Made by a program: the position numbers and the translations under genes. Below, piece by piece: positions 23,346 through 29,940 of a stretch of 32,107 nucleotides of DNA. Numbering within the stretch: the stretch's first letter is position 1; each line of letters begins with the position of its first letter. The notes under the pieces were generated by a model. It had not been told where the DNA came from and did not search any database. It was given only the letters and a program-made list of their open reading frames with translations. Origin of the DNA: Actinomycetota bacterium (GTDB lineage: Bacteria > Actinomycetota > CADDZG01 > WHSQ01); assembly GCA_009377815.1 (NCBI GenBank), contig WHTI01000018.1:1-32107 (forward strand). Direction: 5' to 3'.

Positions 23346-23983
23346 ATGGTCTTGAGCATAGCGAGGGTGACCATGGCGATCCCTACGCCGAAGGCCGGGA
23401 GCACGAAGCCGCTCAGCGGACCGAAGATGTAGACGATTGCCTGGACGTCGGGCATCCCCGGGTTCGGTAACAGCCTCCGGCGCGCTAATGCCTGTGCCAG
23501 ACGTCCGCCGGGACCGTCGCCCTTCTCGGCCCCCGCGATCTCAAGGAAGTAATAGGCGAGGAAGACGTAGGTGATGACCCACCAGATGTCCCGGTCGACG
23601 AGATCGGGCGCGCGCCAGACGTAGATCGCCAGTCCGGCCCCCGCTGCCGCGCGCCGGGCACCGTCGGCAAGATGGTCGAGCGCTTCACCCTTCGCGCTGG
23701 TGACCCCGGTCGCTCGTGCCAGCTTCCCGTCGACGCAATCGAACACGAACGCCAGATAGAACGAGATGCCCCCGGCGATCAGGCCCCAACGCTCGCCGGT
23801 GGCGAAGAACCCGCCCGACATGAGCCCGAAGATCAACGCGATCACGGTTACCTGATCGGGGCTCAGCCAGCGATGCCGGAAAAGGAACCTCACGATGCGG
23901 ATCGACACCGGGTCGGTCAGCAGGACCGTGAACCAGTAATCCCGCTTCTTCGCGCCGGGCGGATGGGCCCATATATCGGTCAT
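23327..23983 (-). CDS. CDP-alcohol phosphatidyltransferase
   Basis: A 218-residue integral membrane enzyme that transfers a phosphoalcohol from a CDP-activated donor to a hydroxyl acceptor with release of CMP. The family motif is perfect: Asp82-x2-Asp85-Gly86-x2-Ala89-Arg90-x8-Gly99-x3-Asp103-x3-Asp107. Hydrophobic helices surround it (43-60, 66-81, 108-125, 133-148, 176-210). Before the motif, WLSPDQVT is the usual interface segment. Substrates could be CDP-diacylglycerol plus a polyol phosphate, or a soluble CDP-alcohol made by the LicC-like nucleotidyltransferase encoded 8 kb away. The ATG overlaps the upstream glycosyltransferase stop by four bases, and its own end overlaps the phosphatase-fold gene, so all three are one operon. 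Confidence 0.9.
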   Translation of the reverse strand: MTDIWAHPPGAKKRDYWFTVLLTDPVSIRIVRFLFRHRWLSPDQVTVIALIFGLMSGGFFATGERWGLIAGGISFYLAFVFDCVDGKLARATGVTSAKGEALDHLADGARRAAAGAGLAIYVWRAPDLVDRDIWWVITYVFLAYYFLEIAGAEKGDGPGGRLAQALARRRLLPNPGMPDVQAIVYIFGPLSGFVLPAFGVGIAMVTLAMLKTIWTRLR

Positions 23984-24927
23984 CGCTTAGATCCGTACTG
24001 CGGATCGACGAGCCCGTGGCCGCGGGCCTGCTCCAACGAACCGGTGACGAGACCGGTCACGAGACCCGGATCGCGCGTCTGGATCGCCTTACCGATGTTG
24101 ATGATGAACAGACCGGTCAGCGCCCACCACAACGCCGCCTTGTAGCGGAAGGTCTGCGGCATCAGCTTGCGGTGGAGGTAGAACTGATTCGCCATGTTCA
24201 TCCGTTGCAGCTCGTGAGAATTCATCCGTGCGGCGTCGCTCTTGAGGTGGTCACAACGGGCCGCCGGAGTCTGCAGCAGGGTGTAGCGGCGCGAGACACG
24301 GTAGGAGAAATCGATGTCCTCCTTGTATCCGTAGCCGGCGAGTTTCTCGTCGAACCGATCGTCGGCGAAGACCTCTCGTTTGTATGACATGAACCAACCG
24401 TTCATGTACTCGATCCTCCGAACCCCCGCCGAATCGGAGACCCCCTCCGCGTAGAACCCCTTGCGGATCCTCCCCGAGGCCTCCGGCCACCACCCGCCGA
24501 TGCCGAACAGGCGGCGATAGAGGATCGTGATCCTCGACGGCCTCGCGGGCCGCACCGGCGTGGCGCGGACACCACCGATCTCAGGTCCCCACTTCGCGTA
24601 CTCGGCCAGGATCTGCTCGTGGCAGTCGGGCTCGAGGCGGACGTCATCGTCGATGAGGAAGACGATGTCGCCATCGGTGCGATCGATGCCGACGTTGCGC
24701 TGCACGGTCAGGCCCCTCGGGGCCGGATGGACGTAGTCCAGGCTCAGGCCGTTGTCGGCACAGAGCTTCTCGATCGCCTCTCGGTTTGGGGCCTCGTCGC
24801 TCGAGTCCACGATCGCCAGCTCGCCCGGCAGCACGGTCTGGGCCACGAGGCTCTCGACCGTTCGCAGCAGGTCATCGGGGCGGTTGCGCGTGGCTATGAC
24901 GAACGAGCTCTTGGGATCTGTAGACAT
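23980..24927 (-). CDS. Family 2 glycosyltransferase
   Basis: A 315-residue GT-A fold glycosyltransferase. SFVIATRNRPDDLLRTVESL at residues 8-27 is the nucleotide-sugar-binding start, FLIDDDVRLEP at about 90-100 gives the DxD metal motif, and GYKEDIDFSYRV near 219-230 carries the catalytic acidic pair. A hydrophobic C-terminal stretch (ALWWALTGLFIINI) may tether it to the membrane. It would add a sugar to a lipid-linked acceptor in the same pathway as the downstream CDP-alcohol transferase, with which it overlaps by four bases. I prefer the ATG at 24927, since the family begins there; an in-frame ATG at 24984 would add 19 residues of non-conserved sequence. A TACCCT box lies ten bases upstream of the chosen start. 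Confidence 0.88.
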   Translation of the reverse strand: MSTDPKSSFVIATRNRPDDLLRTVESLVAQTVLPGELAIVDSSDEAPNREAIEKLCADNGLSLDYVHPAPRGLTVQRNVGIDRTDGDIVFLIDDDVRLEPDCHEQILAEYAKWGPEIGGVRATPVRPARPSRITILYRRLFGIGGWWPEASGRIRKGFYAEGVSDSAGVRRIEYMNGWFMSYKREVFADDRFDEKLAGYGYKEDIDFSYRVSRRYTLLQTPAARCDHLKSDAARMNSHELQRMNMANQFYLHRKLMPQTFRYKAALWWALTGLFIINIGKAIQTRDPGLVTGLVTGSLEQARGHGLVDPQYGSKR

Positions 24928-24983
24928 ACCGGGGGGCAGGGTACCAATCCGGGCCCCCGAGCAGGGATGACCGATATGGGCCA

Positions 24984-25012
24984 TTGTCCCCAGCCGCCCC
25001 AGGCCCTACCGT
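24984..25012 (+). promoter_or_regulatory. Promoter of metallophosphoesterase gene (TTGTCC, 17 bases, TACCGT)
   Basis: TACCGT at 25007-25012 stands six bases before the ATG at 25019, so the transcript would be leaderless. TTGTCC at 24984-24989 sits 17 bases upstream of it, a fair -35 match with ideal spacing. This is the only one of the leaderless-type promoters here with a plausible -35 element. It lies in the 91-base divergent gap with the glycosyltransferase. Confidence 0.5.
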
Positions 25013-25018
25013 GACCCA

Positions 25019-26839
25019 ATGCTTACCGATGCGCTCCACCTCATCCGGTCGCGCCGTGTTCTGGCCGCCGCCGGGCTTGCTCTCGCCCTCTTCGTCGCCT
25101 CCTTCGCGGGAGGCCCCGGGACCGTCTTGCGCGCCAAGGCCGCTCCCCTGGGCCAGACCACCCTCGACAAGACGATCGTGCCCAAGGGCAAGAAGGGCAA
25201 GAAGAAGAAGCAGTTGAAGTACGGCCCCGGCCAGGCCCGGGTGACCCGCTCACTCATCAAGAACTATCCGACCGGTCCCGGCGAAGGGCTCGCCGCTTTC
25301 CGCCAGATCTCGGACGTCCACACGGTCGACGAAGAGTCCCCGGCCCGGGTCGAGTGGGCCGACAAGTGTGGCCCCGGCTACACGAGCGCCTATCGTCCGC
25401 AGGAGGCGATGTCCGCCCAGGTCGGCGATTCGATGATGAAGGCCCTGAACTCGATCGTTAACGGACCGGCGACGGATGTCCCGTTCAGTTTCGCGATCTC
25501 GACCGGGGACAACGTTGACAACAACCAGTACAACGAGCTCCGCTGGTTCATCGATCTGCTCGACGGTGAGGAGGTCGTGCCAAACTCCGGCGGTACAACT
25601 GCCGAGGACCGTGCCGCATCTCCCTACGAGGGCTACACCCGAGATCTGACACAGAACAACCTCGGTGATGACATCGGGGTCCCCTCTGCGACCGCGTTGG
25701 GCACCAGCATCCTCGAACTCGCCCAGGACGGTTTCGACGCGACCGGCTCGGAGGTTCCCTGGTACGCGGTCCTGGGCAACCACGACGGCCTCGCGCAGGG
25801 CAACCTGCCGGGTACCGGCGCATTCGCGCCTGTCCCCCTCGGGAGCCACAAGAACTTCAGCCCCATCGAAGACAAGAAGTACTGCGCCGTCTTGGTCGAG
25901 GACGCCGTCCAGGGCGTGACCGACGCCCTCGTTGACCTCTTCAGCGGACACTCGGTCACGGCCGACCCCGACCGCCGCTTCCTTAGCAACCACAACGACG
26001 TTGTGGCCGAGTACTTCAACTCGACTGGTCTCCCAGAGGGCCACGGCTTCGACAACGCGCCGATGGATCCGCAGCACGCCGGCACCGCGGGCTACTACTC
26101 GTTCGACATCGAGGCCGAGTACCACATCAAGGGGATCTCGCTGGATACGATCACCTGGGGCGGAGGGCCGGACGGAAGCGTCTCCAACCCGCAGTTCCAG
26201 TGGCTCGAGGACGAGCTGATCGCGAACTCCAGCTCGTATTACGACGAAGCGGGAGAGCTCGTCGAGAACCCCGGCGTTGAAGACAATTTCGTCGTTCTGT
26301 TCTCGCACCACACCTCGAAGTCCTTGAACAACCCCGGGCCAGATGACGCAGGGGCGCCGTACCACTGCTTCAAGGCAGGTGACGATGAGGATTGCGACTC
26401 CGTGGGCCTCAAGGATCTGATCCACCGGTTCCCGAACGTGATCGCGTGGGTCAACGGACACGAGCACAACAACCGTGTCAATGCCTACAAGGCTCCCGAG
26501 GGCGCCGCGACGCGGGGCTTCTGGGAGATCAACACGGCCGCTCACATCGACTGGCCCCAGCAGTCCCGCCTGCTCGAGATCGCGTGGCAGGAGGGCGACC
26601 TCTACACGCCGGACGTCCTCATCATCTACGGGACGATGGTGGACAGCGCCGCGCCGATCAAGCCCAACCCGGAAACGCAGGTTCCCGTGACCTACCTCGC
26701 CGCCCTGTCGCGGTATCAGGCCTACAAGGATGCTTGCCTGCGGAAGGGCCAGGCCGACTGCAGTGCGAGGGGTAAGCCCGGAAGCAGGAACGTCAAGCTG
26801 ATCATCCCGGCCGCGTTCAACCCGTGGCCTGACCTCTAG
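25019..26839 (+). CDS. Exported PPA1498-type metallophosphoesterase
   Basis: A 606-residue calcineurin-like phosphoesterase. The N-terminus RSRRVLAAAGLALALFVASF (10-29) fits a twin-arginine (Tat) signal, suggesting export after folding with its metals. A Lys-rich patch follows at 56-67. The five metal motifs are complete: ISDVHTVDE (Asp99, His101), STGDNVDN (Asp164), VLGNHDG (Asn254-His255-Asp256), LFSHHTSKSL near 420 and WVNGHEHNN near 480. The RQISDVHTVDEESPARVE run is diagnostic of the PPA1498 group, secreted phosphoesterases of unknown substrate in Actinobacteria. It could act on phosphodiesters or nucleotides outside the cell. It ends four bases inside the convergent WecG-type gene and just before a strong hairpin. 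Confidence 0.88.
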   Translation: MLTDALHLIRSRRVLAAAGLALALFVASFAGGPGTVLRAKAAPLGQTTLDKTIVPKGKKGKKKKQLKYGPGQARVTRSLIKNYPTGPGEGLAAFRQISDVHTVDEESPARVEWADKCGPGYTSAYRPQEAMSAQVGDSMMKALNSIVNGPATDVPFSFAISTGDNVDNNQYNELRWFIDLLDGEEVVPNSGGTTAEDRAASPYEGYTRDLTQNNLGDDIGVPSATALGTSILELAQDGFDATGSEVPWYAVLGNHDGLAQGNLPGTGAFAPVPLGSHKNFSPIEDKKYCAVLVEDAVQGVTDALVDLFSGHSVTADPDRRFLSNHNDVVAEYFNSTGLPEGHGFDNAPMDPQHAGTAGYYSFDIEAEYHIKGISLDTITWGGGPDGSVSNPQFQWLEDELIANSSSYYDEAGELVENPGVEDNFVVLFSHHTSKSLNNPGPDDAGAPYHCFKAGDDEDCDSVGLKDLIHRFPNVIAWVNGHEHNNRVNAYKAPEGAATRGFWEINTAAHIDWPQQSRLLEIAWQEGDLYTPDVLIIYGTMVDSAAPIKPNPETQVPVTYLAALSRYQAYKDACLRKGQADCSARGKPGSRNVKLIIPAAFNPWPDL

Positions 26840-27600
26840 GAGCGCTCGGATGGCCGAGCGGGTCGCTTGACCCGCTCGGCCACTATCCGCACCAGGAACG
26901 CAGGGTTGCCCAGAATGTAGCGACGCCACATCCGGCGCGGTTCCTGTAGTAGCCGGTAGATCCACTCGATCCCCAAACGGTTCATCCAACGCGGCGAGCG
27001 CGGGACCTCACCGGCGGTGAAGTCGAAGAACGCTCCTACCCCAACACCCAGACGAGCGCCGGTGCTGGCCAGATTGGCCGCGAGCCATCGCTCCTGCAGG
27101 GGATTGCCCATCGCAACCATGACCACATCGGCTCCGCTGTCCTGGATCTGTGCCGCCACCACCCGATCGTCGGATCGCTCGAAGAACCCGTCCCGGGTCC
27201 CCGCGATCTCGAGTTCCGGGATCGCGGTCACGAGGCGTTCGGCGGCACGATCGGCCACCCCGGGCCGCGCTCCGAGGAGGAACAGGGACCACCCGTGGCG
27301 AGCCGCCAGGCGTGCGATCTCGGGATTGAAGTCACTGCCGTTGAGGTTCTCGGGGAACGGCTTCCCGTAAAGGCGCCCGGCGACGGAGAGACCGGCGCCG
27401 TCGTTCAGGACCACGGCCGCCGATCCAAGCAAGCGCCGATAGGCCGGTTCCTTGCTCGCCGTGTTGAGGGTATGAGCGTTCACGTAGACGACGAGGGCGG
27501 GGGCACCTTCGAGGGCAGCACGTTCCACCGTGGCGATCGCCTCCATGGTCGTCATCCGCCCGACCGGCACGCCGAGCACCTCTACAGGGTCCAGAACCAT
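26836..27600 (-). CDS. WecG/TagA/CpsF family glycosyltransferase (GT26)
   Basis: A 254-residue glycosyltransferase that adds ManNAc-type or related sugars to undecaprenyl-linked intermediates of teichoic acid, enterobacterial common antigen or capsule. Markers are VEVLGVPVGRMTTMEAI at the start, VNAHTLN near 45, VLNDGAGL near 69 (probable catalytic Asp), FLLGARPGVADRAAERL near 115, MGNPLQERW near 172, and the C-terminal amphipathic part PRWMNRLGIEWIYRLLQEP that docks on the membrane. The ATG at 27600 is chosen since it begins the conserved domain; an open extension of 62 codons upstream is Arg/Ser-rich and overlaps the divergent promoter area. Its last codons are part of a perfect hairpin that also lies just after the convergent gene's stop. 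Confidence 0.9.
   Translation of the reverse strand: MVLDPVEVLGVPVGRMTTMEAIATVERAALEGAPALVVYVNAHTLNTASKEPAYRRLLGSAAVVLNDGAGLSVAGRLYGKPFPENLNGSDFNPEIARLAARHGWSLFLLGARPGVADRAAERLVTAIPELEIAGTRDGFFERSDDRVVAAQIQDSGADVVMVAMGNPLQERWLAANLASTGARLGVGVGAFFDFTAGEVPRSPRWMNRLGIEWIYRLLQEPRRMWRRYILGNPAFLVRIVAERVKRPARPSERS
26851..26882. terminator. Perfect 14-bp hairpin between convergent genes
   Basis: Bases 26851-26864 (TGGCCGAGCGGGTC) are exactly complementary to 26869-26882, with a four-base GCTT loop. It begins 11 bases after the metallophosphoesterase stop and lies within the last codons of the opposing glycosyltransferase gene. Neither side has a clear T-run, as is common for actinobacterial hairpin terminators. 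It could stop transcripts arriving from the left; for the minus-strand gene it falls just before the stop codon. Confidence 0.65.
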
Positions 27601-27709
27601 GGGGCGCAGTCTTACAGACCGAGTCGGTACACTGGGGCCCCCGTGCGGCGAACCTCCATCCAGAGGACCCTCACGAGGCTGAGACACCCGAGTAACCACG
27701 GAGGATCGC

Positions 27710-28945
27710 TTGAGCGCGCCGAACGTCCTGTTCCTGGCCATCGACTCCCTGAGGGCCGATGCCGTCTTCGGCGACCACATCCCCACGCCGAATCTCGACC
27801 GCTACGCAGCCTCGGGGGCTCAGTTCCGCCAGTGTGTCTCGACCACGACCTCCACGACCCCTTCGTTCTCCTCGATGCTGACCGGGTGTTATCCACCCCG
27901 GCACGGGGTCAGGGGCCTCCAGGGGTATCGCCTCTCGACCGCGGTGACCACGATGGCCGAGGCCTTCGGAGCGGCCGGCTACCAGACCCACGCCGAGGTT
28001 ACCGGCCCCCTGGTTCCGGAGACGGGCGTGCTGCGCGGGTTCGAGAACGCCGTCCACCGTCCGGGCTACAAGGTGAAGCCGTTCGTGTGGCGAGACGATG
28101 TCATGGAGCGGATGAGCTCCTACACGGAACCCTGGTTGATGCTCCTCCACACCTGGGAGGTCCACCGTCCCTATCGCCCGGCCCCCGACTATGTGAGGCG
28201 CTGGGACAAGGGCGGGTACGAGGCGGTCGTGGCCATGAGCGATGAATGGCTCGCTCCCGTTATCGAAGCCGCCGGAGAGAACACGATCGTCGTGATCACC
28301 GGAGACCACGGCGAGGAATACCCCGACACGAGGATGGGCCAGAAGATGCATCGCGCGGCCACCAAGTCGCGAAAGAAGTTCCGTCTCGACAAGTGGTTCC
28401 CCTACCTCGACAAGAAGTTCGCCGGGATGGCACTCGGACACGGCTTCGCCCTGTGGGAGCACCTCGTGCGGGTGCCGCTGATCATCAACGGGCCCGGCGT
28501 TGCGCCGGCGAGGGTCGAGGACCAGGTCCGACACGTCGACCTGTTCCCCACACTGTTGGACCTGTGTGGGATAACGATCCCCGGGGACATCGATGGACGC
28601 AGCGTGAAGTCACTGATGAGCGGCGGAACCTTGCCTGAAGAACCTGCCTACATGGAAGCGGTAGGCGTGAAACTCGAAGGCGATCGGATCGCGGCCATAC
28701 GCACGCCGGATTGGAAGCTGATGCGCTACAAGAGCGACCGGAGCAAAGAGGTTCTCTTCCGGCTCGACGGCGGCTTGCCTCCCGACGAGAAGCACAACGT
28801 GCTGACCCGGCATCCCGAGGTCGCCGGCAAGCTCGGTGCCTTCCTCGACCGCGTCCAGGCGATCGAAGCCGACCCCGACTCCCCGCTGAGCGAATCGGAC
28901 GAGGCCGTCATCGAACAGCACCTGCGCGACCTCGGTTATCTGTAG
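27710..28945 (+). CDS. Sulfatase-fold hydrolase/transferase with Thr nucleophile
   Basis: A 411-residue cytosolic member of the sulfatase branch of the alkaline-phosphatase superfamily. Asp12 (LAIDSLRAD) and ITGDHGEEY (Asp199, His200) are metal ligands; RHGVRG and the late LGHGFALWEH segment fit the fold. At the active site the sulfatase signature C/S-x-P-x-R is replaced by Thr49-Thr50-Pro51-Ser52-Phe53, so no formylglycine can form. Thr nucleophiles belong to phosphodiesterases and phosphoalcohol transferases such as LtaS, which makes phosphate chemistry more likely than sulfate removal. The tail DEAVIEQHLRDLGYL matches those of the two phosphodiesterase-like proteins in the window. Start is TTG with GGAGG five bases upstream (27700-27704); a TACACT box at 27628-27633 may be its promoter. 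The sulfotransferase gene starts 10 bases after its stop. Confidence 0.83.
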   Translation: MSAPNVLFLAIDSLRADAVFGDHIPTPNLDRYAASGAQFRQCVSTTTSTTPSFSSMLTGCYPPRHGVRGLQGYRLSTAVTTMAEAFGAAGYQTHAEVTGPLVPETGVLRGFENAVHRPGYKVKPFVWRDDVMERMSSYTEPWLMLLHTWEVHRPYRPAPDYVRRWDKGGYEAVVAMSDEWLAPVIEAAGENTIVVITGDHGEEYPDTRMGQKMHRAATKSRKKFRLDKWFPYLDKKFAGMALGHGFALWEHLVRVPLIINGPGVAPARVEDQVRHVDLFPTLLDLCGITIPGDIDGRSVKSLMSGGTLPEEPAYMEAVGVKLEGDRIAAIRTPDWKLMRYKSDRSKEVLFRLDGGLPPDEKHNVLTRHPEVAGKLGAFLDRVQAIEADPDSPLSESDEAVIEQHLRDLGYL

Positions 28946-28955
28946 GGGTGGGCTA

Positions 28956-29846
28956 GTGGAGGAGGCGCCGTTCTTCATCGTGGGGTCGGCCCGTTCGGGA
29001 ACGACCCTTCTCCGGATGATGCTCAACGCGCATCCTCAGGCTGCAATACCACCCGAATCACGCTTCATCGTCGAGCTCTACCCGGGGACCGATCAGATCG
29101 ACGTCGAGCACTACCTCGAGGTACTCGGTTCCCATCGTCAGTTCTGTTCCTGGCAACTACCGATCGATCTCGTTGCTGCAGAACTGCCGGAGAGCGGAAC
29201 GATCCCCTACGCCGCGGCAGCCGTCGCCCCCTATCGCGCCTTTGCAAAGAGCCACGGCAAGCAACGATGGGGCGATAAGACGCCGCGCTACGTGCTCGAC
29301 ATCCCACTGCTGGCGCGACTGTGGCCCGAGGCTCGGTTCATCCACCTCGTGCGCGACGGTCGCAACGTCGCCCTGTCCTACGCCGACGTCCCGTTCGGCC
29401 CGAAGACCGTCTCGAAGGCGGCGCGACTGTGGGCCAAGCGCGTGCGGGCCGGGGTCGAGGCGGGCGCCGCACTGGGCGACCGCTATATCGAGATCCGCTA
29501 CGAGGACTTCGTCACCGATCCCGAGGCCCAGGCGCGACTTCTGTGTTCGTTCCTCGGCCTCGAGTACGACGCTCAGATGCTCGAATACACCACCCGGTCG
29601 CGGGGGCAGGTACTCCCCCGCGCGTCGAAGTACAACCCCCACGTAACCGAAGAGCCGATCGCCCACACCAGATCGTGGGAGACCGATATGCCGGACGGTC
29701 AGGTCGGGGTATTCGAAGCGATCGCAGGCGATCTCCTGGCGCTCTTCGACTACCCGGTGCGGCATCCCAAGCCATCTCTCGCCACGCGCACCGCCGCAGG
29801 ACTTGGTTCGGCAGGTCTCCCTATCGGTCGCCTGCACGGAAGATAG
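28956..29846 (+). CDS. Sulfotransferase (Sulfotransf_3 type)
   Basis: A 296-residue cytosolic PAPS-dependent sulfotransferase. The 5'-phosphosulfate loop GSARSGTTLLRMML is at residues 10-23, and the 3'-phosphate motif HLVRDGRNVALS is near 129-140; RWGDKTPRYV near 108 and IRYEDFVTDPE near 180 are further family words. It transfers sulfate to a hydroxyl on a sugar, lipid or protein. The GTG start follows the sulfatase-fold gene by ten bases with a G-rich GGGGTGGG just upstream, so the two are probably one transcript. With a second sulfotransferase at the right edge, this suggests that the surface product of the region is sulfated, but acceptors are unknown. Confidence 0.87.
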   Translation: MEEAPFFIVGSARSGTTLLRMMLNAHPQAAIPPESRFIVELYPGTDQIDVEHYLEVLGSHRQFCSWQLPIDLVAAELPESGTIPYAAAAVAPYRAFAKSHGKQRWGDKTPRYVLDIPLLARLWPEARFIHLVRDGRNVALSYADVPFGPKTVSKAARLWAKRVRAGVEAGAALGDRYIEIRYEDFVTDPEAQARLLCSFLGLEYDAQMLEYTTRSRGQVLPRASKYNPHVTEEPIAHTRSWETDMPDGQVGVFEAIAGDLLALFDYPVRHPKPSLATRTAAGLGSAGLPIGRLHGR

Positions 29847-29940
29847 GCTGAGAGTAAGCCGCCGATCTCCGGGTAGATGACCGGGGAGGAAGGGCGTACC
29901 GGGGAAGACGGGCATAGCCGACGAACCCGAGGGAGGTCTG

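Noticed and set aside
25250-26989. Minus-strand open frame of about 580 codons opposite the metallophosphoesterase
   Set aside because: The + strand carries all five calcineurin metal motifs; the opposite frame has no domain and also overlaps the WecG-type gene and hairpin.
27601-27786. 62-codon extension of the WecG-type gene
   Set aside because: Arg/Ser/Pro-rich, unlike the family, and covers the divergent promoter and ribosome site of the sulfatase-fold gene.
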